Shown here in pieces: positions 7,845 to 16,466 of a stretch of 17,243 nucleotides of DNA. This stretch comes from Rhodococcus sp. IITR03 (lineage in GTDB: Bacteria; Actinomycetota; Actinomycetes; Mycobacteriales; Mycobacteriaceae): contig LATQ01000001.1 in NCBI GenBank assembly GCA_001017865.1, positions 2,480,195 through 2,497,437 of the forward strand, given 5' to 3'. Numbering within the stretch: the first letter of the stretch is position 1; every line of letters starts with the position of its first letter. Made by a program: the position numbers and the translations under genes. Under the pieces are notes generated by a model. It saw only the letters and a program-made list of their open reading frames with translations. It was not told where the DNA came from and ran no database searches.

Positions 7845-7894
7845 CGTGCAGTTCTCGTCGCGACACGCCGGGATGCGTCGACGAGAACTGCACG
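7845..7894. repeat. 16-bp perfect inverted repeat with 18-nt spacer
   Basis: Arm CGTGCAGTTCTCGTCG at 7845-7860 is exactly complementary to CGACGAGAACTGCACG at 7879-7894. The spacer can add an ACGC/GCGT stem with a small bulge. No T-run follows on either strand, and it lies between divergent genes, so a terminator role is unlikely. It could be an operator, a cruciform or hairpin leader, or a dispersed palindromic repeat. Confidence 0.75.
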
Positions 7895-7897
7895 CGT

Positions 7898-7926
7898 TCG
7901 AACGTCTTGTTCGAACATATGTGCGA
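7898..7926 (+). promoter_or_regulatory. LexA (SOS) box region of dnaE2, overlapping half-sites
   Basis: TCGAACATATGTGCGA at 7911-7926 matches the actinobacterial SOS box TCGAAC-N4-GTTCGA with one mismatch. An overlapping upstream pair, TCGAAC (7898-7903) and GTTCGA (7909-7914), has perfect half-sites but a 5-nt spacer. The region lies 28 bp before the dnaE2 start and overlaps a plausible -10 (GATACT, 7925-7930), so LexA binding would block the promoter until DNA damage. Confidence 0.75.
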
Positions 7927-7953
7927 TACTGAACCGGTCGAGGAGGTGTCGGA

Positions 7954-10900
7954 GTGGGATGGGGAAACGGTCCGCCGACCTGGTCGGAGATGGAGCGTGT
8001 GCTCTCGGGACGACCCGGCACTTCCCGTCGCGATGCCGAACATCCCGGCGACGGGAGCGACAGCCCGGCGTGGTCGCGCACCCGCACCGAGTACGAGGCG
8101 CGGGTCCGACGTCCGGAAGGACCGGTCGTGCCCTACGCCGAACTGCACGCCCACTCCGCGTTCAGCTTCCTCGACGGTGCCTCCACGCCGGAGGAACTCG
8201 CCGAGGAGGCGGCACGACTCGGACTCGAGGCCCTCGCGGTGACCGACCACGACGGACTGTACGGAGCGGTGCGATTCGCCGAAGCCGCACGCGAACTCGG
8301 CATCCGCACCGTCTTCGGAGCCGAGCTGGGCCTCGACGATGCGCACCTGCTCGTCCTCGCCCGCGGTCAGGAGGGCTATCGACGCCTGTCGCGGCAGATC
8401 GCCGACGCCCACCTCGCGGGAGGGGAGAAGAACAACCCGAGGTACGACTACGACGCGCTCACCGACGCCGCCGGTGGGCACTGGCAGATCCTCACCGGTT
8501 GTCGTCGGGGGCACCTGCGACAGGCGCTCACCACGGGCGGGATCCCCGCCGCCGAAGCAGCATTGCTCGATCTCGTCGACCGGTTCGGTGCCGACCGCGT
8601 GACCGTCGAACTCACCCGTCACGGATATCCCGACGACCACGAACGCAACGCAGCCCTCTTCGAACTTGCCGCGCGACATGGCATTCCGTGCATCGCGAGC
8701 ACGGCGGCGCACTTCGCGCATCCCCATCGGCGACGTCTGGCGATGGCCGTGGCGGCGATCTCCGACCGGCAGAGCCTCGACGACGCCGTCGGCCGGATCC
8801 CCCGACCGGAGGCGGGCACCTGCGGTCGGGGGAGGAGATGACGCGGCTGTTCGAGGCCTTTCCGGGTGTCGTGCACCATGCCGCCGAACTCGGTCGTGAA
8901 TGCGCCTTCGATCTGCGTCTCGTCGCCCCGAAACTGCCGCCCTTCGATGTTCCCGACGGGCACACCGAGTTCACCTGGCTGCGCGAACTCACCTACGACG
9001 GGGCGCGTCGCCGCTACGGTCCGGTCGAGCGCCGCCCCGACGCCTATCGGCAGATCGAACACGAACTCGACGTCGTCGGCCGGCTGGGATTCCCGGGATA
9101 CTTCCTCGTCGTCCACGACATCGTCGACTTCTGCAAGCGGAGCGACATCCTCTGCCAGGGACGAGGATCGGCCGCCAACTCGGCGGTCTGCTACGCGATC
9201 GGCATCACCAACGTCGACCCCGTCGGCAACAAGCTGCTGTTCGAACGCTTCCTGTCGCCCGAACGCGACGGCCCACCCGACATCGACCTCGACATCGAAT
9301 CCGACCGGCGCGAGGAGGCGATCCAGTACGTCTACCGCAAGTACGGCCGCATCAATGCGGCGCAGGTCGCGAACGTCATCACCTACCGCGGTCGTTCCGC
9401 CGTCCGCGACATGGCCCGTGCTCTCGGATACTCGCAGGGACAGCAGGACGCGTGGAGCAAGCTGATCGGCCGGTGGGGTGGGGTGCGGGTCGAGACCGAC
9501 GAACGGATCCCGGAGACGGTTCTCGATCTCGCCGAACAGATCGAAGGTCTCCCACGGCACCTCGGCATCCACTCGGGCGGCATGGTGATCTGCGACCGGC
9601 CCGTCGCCGACGTGTGCCCCGTCGAATGGGCACGGATGGAAGGGCGCACCGTCCTGCAGTGGGACAAGGACGACTGTGCTGCAGCGGGTCTCGTGAAGTT
9701 CGATCTGCTCGGCCTCGGCATGCTCTCCGCGTTGCACTACATGATCGACCTCGTCGACGAACACGAAGGCATCCGAGTCGATCTCGCGCACCTCGACCTC
9801 TCCGAGCCGGGGGTCTACGAGATGTTGTGCCGCGCCGACTCGGTGGGTGTCTTCCAGGTGGAGTCGCGGGCGCAGATGGCCACTCTGCCGCGGTTGAAGC
9901 CGCGCTGCTTCTACGATCTGGTCATCGAGGTGGCCATCATCCGGCCCGGCCCGATCCAGGGCGGTTCGGTGCACCCCTACATCCGGCGGCGCAACGGTCT
10001 CGAACCCGTCACCTACGACCATCCGTGCCTCGAGAAGGCCCTCGAACGCACCCTCGGTGTTCCGCTCTTCCAGGAACAGCTCATGCAGATGGCCGTCGAC
10101 GCCGCGGGATTCACCGCGGCGGAGGCCGACCGGTTGCGTCGCGCCATGGGATCGAAACGGTCGACGGAGAAGATGGAGCGTCTGCGGGGACGCCTCTATC
10201 AGGCATGCGGGACCTGCACGGCATCACGGGGGACGTCGCCGACCGCATCTACGAGAAGCTCTACGCCTTCGCGAATTTCGGTTTCCCCGAAAGTCATTCG
10301 CAGAGCTTCGCCTCGCTGGTGTTCTATTCGGCGTGGTTCAAACTGCACCATCCCGCAGCGTTCTGCGCGGGTCTGCTGCGTGCTCAGCCGATGGGTTTCT
10401 ACTCGCCGCAATCGCTGGTCGCCGATGCCCGCCGTCACGGTGTGGTCGTCCACGGCCCCGACATCGGGGCGAGCCTCGCGCACGCCACCCTCGAGAACGA
10501 AGGGCGAGAGGTCCGGCTCGGCCTGGCGACGGTGCGGCACATCGGCGACGACCTCGCCGAACGCATCGTGACCGAACGCAGTGCCCACGGCCCGTACACC
10601 TCGCCCGCCGACCTCGCCGCCCGCGTCGGTCTCACCACCGCGCAGGTCGAGGCACTGGCCACCGCGGGAGCGTTCTCCTCGTTCGGTGTCACCCGCGAAG
10701 CCCTCTGGGGTGCGGCTCCGGCGGCGGCACAACGCCCCGGCCGGCTTCCTGGGATCGGGACGGTGCCGGCTCCGGCCTGCCGGGCATGAGCGCTCTCGAA
10801 CTCGCCGCCGCCGACGTCTGGGCCACGGGAATCTCGCCCGACAGCTATCCGACGCAGTTCCTGCGCGAGAGGCTCGACGAACTCGGGGTGATCCCGGCCG

Positions 10901-11199
10901 CGGACCTGCTGCAGGTCCCCGACGGGACACGCATCCTCGTCGGCGGGGCCGTGACCCACCGGCAGCGACCGGCGACCGCCGCCGGTGTCACCTTCCTCAA
11001 CCTCGAGGACGAGACCGGAATGGTGAACGTGGTGTGCTCGGTCGGTCTGTGGGCGCGTTACCGGACCGTGGCCCACACGGCTCCCGCCCTGCTCGTTCGC
11101 GGCCGACTCCAGAATGCCGAGGGGGTGGTCACGCTCCTCGCCGACCATCTCGAAGCCATGGATCTGCGAATGCCGAGCAGATCACGCGACTTTCGCTAG
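7954..11199 (+). CDS. dnaE2: Error-prone DNA polymerase DnaE2
   Basis: C-family DNA polymerase used in damage-induced mutagenic translesion synthesis, normally with ImuA' and ImuB (neither is in this window). About 1,082 residues after correction, as usual for DnaE2. It starts GTG GGA TGG (MGWGNGPPTWSEMERVL), with AGGAGG 7 nt upstream. An N-terminal PHP domain (YAELHAHSAFSFLDG, VTDHDGLYG) precedes the polymerase core with QGRGSAANSAVCYAIG, then the catalytic aspartates in PDIDLDIESDRREEAIQYVY, RPGPIQGG, the DnaE-type FQEQLMQMAVDAAGFT, and NFGFPESHSQSFASLV. It ends with an OB-fold region (GTRILVGGAVTHRQRP, TFLNLEDETGMVNVV). Frames break near 8819, 10203 and 10770, each fitted by one missing base. 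An SOS box lies immediately upstream. The stop TAG overlaps the putative -10 of the next gene. Confidence 0.95.
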
Positions 11200-11202
11200 C
11201 AT
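11197..11202 (+). promoter_or_regulatory. Possible -10 box overlapping the dnaE2 stop codon
   Basis: TAGCAT fits TANNNT and ends 8 nt before the GTG start of the DUF4349 gene, which has no clear Shine-Dalgarno. Its first three bases are the dnaE2 TAG. It could drive a nearly leaderless mRNA; coupling to dnaE2 translation is the alternative. Confidence 0.35.
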
Positions 11203-11210
11203 CGCCGAGT

Positions 11211-12068
11211 GTGAAACGCCTGTCGCTGGTGTCGTTGGCTCTGTTCGCGCTGGTCGTCACCGGCTGCGACGAGGGTGGGGGAGGCGAGGGCTCCTCGGCC
11301 TCCGCGCCTGCGATCTCGGCACCCGCGATCGTCGACGGCGGTCTCCGCGAGTCGCAACCCGTCGAGGAGTCCGACCGCAAGGAGGTCGTCACCGGCTACC
11401 TCGAGATGGATGCCGGCGATCCCGTGGCGACGGGCCGCCGGGTCGTGACGGTCGTCGAGGAGGCCGGTGGGCGCGTCGACTCGCTCACCGAGCAACCCGA
11501 GGCGAGCAGCGTGCTCACGGTGCGGGTGCCCGCCGACCGACTCGACGAGGTCGTCGACGAGATCCGCACGCTCGGCCGAGTCACCAGCCTGAGCACCACC
11601 CGCGACGACGTGACGATGCAGTACACCGACCTCGAAGCCCGAGTGGGTGCGTTGCGGGCCTCGGTGGACCGCCTGCGCGCGCTGCTCGAGTCGTCGGCGG
11701 ACGTCGAAGCGCTGATCGCTGCAGAGACCGCGCTGGCCGAACGACAAGCCGAACTCGACAGTCTCGAGGCGCAGCGACGTCAGCTGGGCGACCGGATCGA
11801 ACTGTCCACGCTCACCGTCGACATCACCACCGATCGTCTTCCCTCCGAGCAGGACAGTTTCTGGGACGGGCTGGTCGCGGGATGGAACAGTCTGTGGGCC
11901 GCGCTGGGGGCAGCGGTGGTCGGTATCGGCGCCGCGCTACCGTGGGTGGCGTTCCTGTTCGTGTGTGCAGGTGTCCTCTACCTGGTCATCCGGCTCATCA
12001 CCCGACGGGGACGTTCGTCCGGAACCACCGGGACGCCCGATACCGAGAGGACCGACAGCGATGCGTGA
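11211..12068 (+). CDS. DUF4349-containing lipoprotein
   Basis: 285 residues, unbroken. A lipoprotein signal peptide (MKRLSLVSLALFALVVTGC, lipidated Cys at 19) is followed by a low-complexity Gly/Ser/Ala linker. The globular part has the DUF4349 pattern: TGYLEMDAGDPVATGRRV, VTVVEEAGGRVDSL, TVRVPADRLDEVVDEIRTLG, VTSLSTTRDDVTMQYTDLEA. A coiled coil of about 60 residues follows (LRASVDRLRALLESSADVEA through LAERQAELDSLEAQRRQL), then a C-terminal membrane helix (WVAFLFVCAGVLYLVIRLI) and a basic cytoplasmic tail. It is therefore tethered at both ends with the coiled coil outside the membrane. Function unknown. GTG at 11211 is used because the signal peptide starts there. It follows dnaE2 by 11 nt and overlaps the rhodanese gene by 8 nt. 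Confidence 0.85.
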   Translation: MKRLSLVSLALFALVVTGCDEGGGGEGSSASAPAISAPAIVDGGLRESQPVEESDRKEVVTGYLEMDAGDPVATGRRVVTVVEEAGGRVDSLTEQPEASSVLTVRVPADRLDEVVDEIRTLGRVTSLSTTRDDVTMQYTDLEARVGALRASVDRLRALLESSADVEALIAAETALAERQAELDSLEAQRRQLGDRIELSTLTVDITTDRLPSEQDSFWDGLVAGWNSLWAALGAAVVGIGAALPWVAFLFVCAGVLYLVIRLITRRGRSSGTTGTPDTERTDSDA

Positions 12069-12367
12069 GGTCGACCTGGCCGCACTCGAATCCGCGCTCA
12101 CCGACGGGGCGACCGTCATCGACGTGCGTGAACGCGACGAATACGCCAGGTGCGCGTACCCGGCGTCACGAACATCCCGCTCAGCGAGTTCGTCGCGCGG
12201 ATCGACGAGATCCCCACCGAGGGCACCGTCTACGTCGTCTGCGCCGTGGGTGGCCGCAGCCTGCAGGCCGCGCAGTATCTCGCCGGTCGCGGTGTCGACG
12301 CCGTGTCCGTCGCGGGCGGCACCGACGGATGGGCCGCTCGGGTCGTCCGGTGGAGAGCGGCGCCTAA
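12061..12367 (+). CDS. Single-domain rhodanese-like sulfurtransferase
   Basis: About 102 residues. Rhodanese features are TVIDVRERDEYA (CH2A motif), VPGVTNIPLSEF and the active-site loop VYVVCAVGGRS, with the persulfide-forming Cys, then AAQYLAGRGVDAVSVAGGTDGW. Cytosolic, likely moving sulfane sulfur; acceptor unknown. ATG at 12061 lies inside the last codons of the DUF4349 gene, implying translational coupling. Frames break near 12148 and 12336; correcting the second gives the tail GWAASGRPVESGA and TAA at 12365-12367. That stop overlaps the trmL stop on the other strand. Confidence 0.88.
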
Positions 12368-12828
12368 AACCCTCCGGGGAAACCGTGCTGTCGCCACGCC
12401 TCGTAACAGGCGACGGCTGCGGCGTTCGACAGATTCAGCGAACGCCGCCCGGGCAGCATGGGGATACGGATCTGCTCGGTGATGTGCGGGTCGGCGAGCA
12501 CCTCGGGCGACAGCCCGGTCGGTTCGGGTCCGAACAACAGCACGTCGCCGGCCCGGTACTCGATCTCCGCGTAGCTCGACGTGCCGTGCGCGGTGAACGC
12601 GAACACCCGCTCGGGGGCCAGCGCCGCCCATGCGGCGTCGAGACTGCTGTGCACGGTGACCGACGCGAGGTCGTGGTAGTCGAGGCCCGCGCGGCGCAGC
12701 TTCGGCTCGGACAGGTCGAAACCGAGTGGTTCCACCAGGTGCAGTTCCGCGCCGGTCGCGGCGACCATGCGTATGGCATTGCCGGTGTTGGGGGGAATGC
12801 GCGGCTCGTGGAACATCACTCTGAACAC
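12364..12828 (-). CDS. trmL: tRNA (cytidine(34)-2'-O)-methyltransferase, TrmL/SpoU family
   Basis: SPOUT-class methyltransferase, 154 residues and unbroken, the standard TrmL length. It would use S-adenosylmethionine to methylate the 2'-OH of the tRNA wobble nucleotide. SPOUT motifs are clear: PPNTGNAIRMVAATG (motif 1), LLFGPEPTGL (motif 2) and IPMLPGRRSLNLSNAAAV (motif 3, forming the knot and SAM pocket). I choose GTG at 12828 (V-F-R-V-M-F-H-E-P) because the M. tuberculosis homologue Rv3366 begins MFR as I recall; ATG at 12816 is the alternative. No Shine-Dalgarno is visible, and TAACCT ends 5 nt before the GTG, so the mRNA may be leaderless. Its last codon overlaps the rhodanese stop. Confidence 0.9.
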   Translation of the reverse strand: MFRVMFHEPRIPPNTGNAIRMVAATGAELHLVEPLGFDLSEPKLRRAGLDYHDLASVTVHSSLDAAWAALAPERVFAFTAHGTSSYAEIEYRAGDVLLFGPEPTGLSPEVLADPHITEQIRIPMLPGRRSLNLSNAAAVACYEAWRQHGFPGGF

Positions 12829-13032
12829 GATGCAGGTTAACAAGTCGGCACTGTGTGTCCCGGCTCGCACACCTCTCCGAACAGCCATCCGGGGTTCGCA
12901 AGAGCCACGCGACGTCCTGCAAACGAAGGTGCATTGTGCGCAGCCTGAGCGGAACCGGTGACAGTCCGGAAGTGCCGTGATCGAGTGGCGTGGACCCGAA
13001 TTCCGCTGGAACCGAAAGGCGAACCCCGCCCG
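12829..13032. other. Divergent intergenic region, trmL / aldo-keto reductase
   Basis: 204 bp between divergent starts. It must hold both promoters. I see only the TAACCT box close to the trmL start and no convincing -35/-10 pair, operator or hairpin for the reductase. Confidence 0.5.
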
Positions 13033-14062
13033 ATGTCGCACGGCACTGTCGAAACTCCGTACACCGCAGCCGAGAATCGTTACGAGACGATTCCCTACCG
13101 TCGCTCGGGGCGGTCCGGGCTCGATCTCCCCGCCTTCTCGTTCGGGCTGTGGCAGAAGTTCGGCACCGACTACCCCTTCGAGACGCAGCGGGAGATCATC
13201 CTCACGCCTTCGACCTCGGCATCACCCACTTCGACAACGCCGACCGGTACGGTCCGCCGCACCGTGCCGCGCAGAAGAACTTCGGCCGGATCCTCGGCAA
13301 GGACCTCGCGCCTACCGGGACGAGATCATCCTGTCGACGAAGGCGGGTAATCCGATCGGTCCCGGTCCCTACCAGAAGGGCGGGTCGCGCAAGTCGCTGC
13401 TGGGCTCGCTCGAGCACAGCCTGCGTGATCTCGGCACCGACTATGTCGACATCTTCTACAGCCACAGCCCGGACCTGTCGACGCCGCTCGAGGAGACCGT
13501 CGGGGCACTCGTCTCCGCCGTCGAGCAGGGGAAGGCGCTCTACGTCGGCATCTCGAACTACCAACCGGATCGTGCGCACGAGGCCGCGACCCTTTTGGGG
13601 GAAGCCGGCGTCCCATTGCTCGTCCACCAGCCGCGCTACTCGATCTTCGACCGCACCATCGAGCAGAACGGTCTGCTCGATGCGGCCGAGCAGGACGGTT
13701 TCGGCCTTGTCGTGTATTCGCCGCTCGCACAGGGACTTCTGACCGACAAGTATCTCGAGACCATTCCGGACGGTGCGCGAGCGGTGGACAGCGCGTTCCT
13801 CTCCCCGGACGTGATCGACGAGACCTACCGGCAGCGCGTCACCGAACTCGACAAGCTCGCCCGGTCGCGTGGGCAGTCACTGGCCCAGCTGGCGCTGCAG
13901 TGGGTGCTCCGGCAGCCGGCGGTGACCTCGGCGCTCGTCGGCGCGAGCTCTACCTGGCAGCTCGACCACAACCTCGAGGCGCTGAGCTTCCCGCCGCTCA
14001 CCGAGGACGAACTCGCCGTCATCGACGAGTACGGCGTCCACGGCACCGGGCTCGGTCTCTGA
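13033..14062 (+). CDS. Aldo/keto reductase, YghZ (L-glyceraldehyde 3-phosphate reductase)-like
   Basis: NADPH-dependent (beta/alpha)8-barrel reductase of about 343 residues. It follows E. coli YghZ closely: YRRSGRSGLDLPAFSFGLWQ, FDLGITHFDNADRYGPP, STKAGNPIGPGPYQKGGSRK, TDYVDIFYSHSPD, GKALYVGISNYQPDRA and SPLAQGLLTDKYL. The catalytic tetrad is present: Asp and Tyr in DNADRYG, Lys in STKAG, His in YSHS. YghZ relatives reduce L-glyceraldehyde 3-phosphate or methylglyoxal; the true substrate here is unproven. ATG at 13033 gives the family-length N-terminus but has only a weak AAGG about 13 nt upstream. An in-frame start farther upstream would add about 25 unrelated residues. Frames break near 13203 and 13312. 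Confidence 0.92.
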
Positions 14063-14150
14063 CACGACCGCCATGCGGCTCTACGAGAAGCTGGGTTTCA
14101 CGCTGCGCGAGCGATCCGTGCCGACCGCGGGCGCACACCGTCGGCGTAGC
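14061..14150 (+). pseudogene. Possible remnant of a GNAT acetyltransferase C-terminus
   Basis: Just past the reductase stop, one frame reads DTTAMRLYEKLGFTLRERS. That is the C-terminal GNAT signature (NxxAxxLYexxGF..R) which normally ends a 140-180-residue acetyltransferase. No upstream GNAT domain exists, because that DNA is the reductase. The frame stays open into the next gene, but the residues after about 14115 are low-complexity basic. It could be a deletion remnant or a chance match. Confidence 0.4.
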
Positions 14151-14210
14151 CGGGGGACGCGTGCTTTCATTCTCGTGTCGGGTTCGATTCGGTCGACTGC
14201 GGGAGATGTC

Positions 14211-14825
14211 ATGGGATCACCGGTAGCGACGTACGTCTCGGCGGTACGCAGCTTCTCGGAGCTGGTCCGTACCGTGCCGGAGGATCGCTGGGACGGTCCG
14301 GGCCTGGGTGAATGGAACCTCCGAGCGCTGATCGGCCACACCTCGCGCTCGTTGACGACCGTCACGACCTATCTGAACGGTCCCGCCGACACCGAGGACC
14401 TCGCGAGCGCGGAGCAGTACTACGTCCACGTCAAGGAACTGACCTCGGTCCTCGGCGCGGACGACATCGTCGAACGTGGACGGCGTGCCGGTACCGACCT
14501 CGGTGACGACCCGGTGGCGACGATCGATGCCCTCTCGACTGCGGTGATCGACCGGATTGGTGCCGGCGAGGACCGTCTGATCCGGGTGATCGGGGACAAG
14601 GGGATCCGGTTGCACTCCTATCTGCCGACGCGCACCTTCGAACTCGCCGTTCACGGTCTCGACATCGCAGCTGCCGCAGGTATCCCTTACGAGCCTCCGG
14701 CCGATGTCCTCGAAGAGGCAACCCTGCTCGCCACAAGGATCGCGCTGGCACTCGGCGACGGTACGACCGTGCTGCGGGCATTGACCGGACGGACGTCGCT
14801 GCCGGACGGTTACTCCGTCGTGTGA
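14211..14825 (+). CDS. Maleylpyruvate isomerase N-terminal (MDMPI/DinB-like) domain protein
   Basis: 204 residues, unbroken. It starts MGSPVATYVSAVRSFSELV, with the typical WDGPGLGEWNLRALIGHTSR segment (W..P..geW..r.LigHt) and the later PTRTFELAVHGLDIAAAAGI, whose HxxD is characteristic. This four-helix DinB-like fold often carries a metal site and, in actinobacteria, includes mycothiol-dependent isomerases and transferases. Whether this protein uses mycothiol is unknown. ATG at 14211 follows GGGAG by 5 nt and is preferred to the longer open frame from 14073, whose first part is the GNAT-like remnant. The 168 bp after it, up to the acyltransferase, hold no clear terminator or promoter. Confidence 0.8.
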   Translation: MGSPVATYVSAVRSFSELVRTVPEDRWDGPGLGEWNLRALIGHTSRSLTTVTTYLNGPADTEDLASAEQYYVHVKELTSVLGADDIVERGRRAGTDLGDDPVATIDALSTAVIDRIGAGEDRLIRVIGDKGIRLHSYLPTRTFELAVHGLDIAAAAGIPYEPPADVLEEATLLATRIALALGDGTTVLRALTGRTSLPDGYSVV

Positions 14826-14993
14826 GCGGAGAAGTTCAGTGCGGCCGGGGTCGGAACATCGAATCCTCCAGCAGCACAAGCGCGGATGCCGGCGACGTTT
14901 GTCACGCGGATCTCCGATCGGGTGTGGCCCTGAGCGGTAACTGGTTCAATCGAGAGGCACGAGCAGCGGGCGACCCGGGAGAGAACCATCGCG

Positions 14994-16461
14994 ATGACAC
15001 GCCGACGCGGAATCCGACTGGCCGCGCGGGATGCGCTCCACGTCTTCGTGGGGGACACCGACCCCGAAGCCCCGCCGCCGACCATGGTGAGTTTCTACGT
15101 GTTCGACGCCCGGGCAGGCGAGGCTCCGATCCGTACCCGTGAAGACGCCGTCACCTGGATCGGGGAACGTCTGCATCGCACACCGGCGCTCACCCGACGT
15201 CTGCACCGCGTGCCGGCGGACCTCGACTTCCCCTACTGGGTGGAGACGGACGTCGACCCGGACCACCACGTCCGGTACGAGACGATCGGACCGACCTCGC
15301 GCAGCCAATTGCATCGGATGCTCGCGTCGACGAAGGAACGCCGTCTCGATCTGTCCGCACCGCCGTGGGAAGTGCACGTCCTGACCGATATTCGCGGCGT
15401 CGAGGACCTCCCCGAGGGCGCCACGATCGTCGCGCTGCTCCTGCACCACTCGGTGACCGACGGGCTCGGAGCCGTCGAGATCGCTCGTGCGCTGCTCGAC
15501 GATCCGTCTGCCACCCCTTCGGCGGGAGGACGCGTTGTCGCCGTGCCCGGAACGGTCCGCGCGGCGGCAGCCTTGCCCTTCCGGTACGCGAGGATGCTCC
15601 CCCCGATGCCGCACGTCGCGCTCGTCGAGGCGCTGGGTGGTCTCACCGCCTCGGGGAGATCACCACCCCCCGGCCGCAGCGTCCCCGCACCCGCTTCGAC
15701 ACCGACGCCGGCGGTCCCTGCAGCTCGGCGTCGTCCGTATGCCGCTGCCGGAGGTGCGTGCCGTCGCGCGCGCCACGGACACCTCGGTGAACGACGTGAT
15801 CCTGACGGTCGTCTCGGGCGGACTTCGCGCCTACCTCGCGTCCTACGAGGAGATTCCCGCCGACTCGCCGGCGGCGATCGTTCCGGGATCGCTCCGAGAC
15901 GGGGCGGGAACGGAGTCGGAGAACAAGGTCACGCTCATGTATGTCGACCTGCACACCGACCGGACGGATCCGCGCGAGCGACTCCGCCGAGTCCACGAGT
16001 CGGCCGCTCTCGAGAAACAGCGCATCCGGCGTCCGGAGTCGGCTGCCTCCGTTGCAGCGGTGGATGCATCGCCCGCGTTCGACCTGGCGATGACGATCCG
16101 ACGAGCACACCGCAGGCGGGTGGGGCCCACGGGAGACGTGGTGCCGCTGGCCAACACCACCGTGACGAATGTGCCCCGCGGCCGGTCGAGAGTCTCCGCT
16201 TCGGTGACAGTCCCGCCGTCGAGGCGATCGGTACTCCGATGCTCAACCGGAACTACGGTCTCGTCCACTCCGTGACGTCGCTCGGCGAGGTTCTCACCTT
16301 GTCTTTTCTGGTATCGGACTCCTGCATGCCCGACCCCGGGCAGTACGAGCGGTATCTCGCCGAGGCCTTTGCGGAACTGTCCCGGGACTGCCTGCCTCCG
16401 GCGCCGGACGGTTTCCGGTACCGGCCGCGATTCGACGCCGGACGGGCGCCTGGAAGAATGA
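14994..16461 (+). CDS. WS/DGAT wax ester synthase / diacylglycerol acyltransferase
   Basis: Acyl-CoA-dependent O-acyltransferase that makes triacylglycerols or wax esters for lipid inclusions, a trait typical of rhodococci and mycobacteria. About 489 residues. The catalytic HHxxxDG is seen as [11 protein letters not shown] near residue 155. Other family segments are [32 protein letters not shown] and [12 protein letters not shown], then [11 protein letters not shown] and a C-terminal helix [15 protein letters not shown]. The start [20 protein letters not shown] has GGGAGAG 10 nt upstream. Frames break near 15655, 15708 and 16181. In the submitted frame no stop occurs before folD. A TGA at 16459-16461, overlapping an ATG as ATGA, lies one frame over, so a further lost base between about 16300 and 16450 probably hides the end. 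The stop is therefore tentative. Confidence 0.88.
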
Positions 16462-16466
16462 ACGAC

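Noticed and set aside
7845..7894. Intrinsic terminator
   Set aside because: A strong stem is present, but no T-tract follows on either strand and the flanking genes diverge from it.
8619..10022. 467-codon - strand open frame inside dnaE2
   Set aside because: Antisense of the polymerase core, which carries the catalytic PDIDLDIE and other conserved motifs on the + strand.
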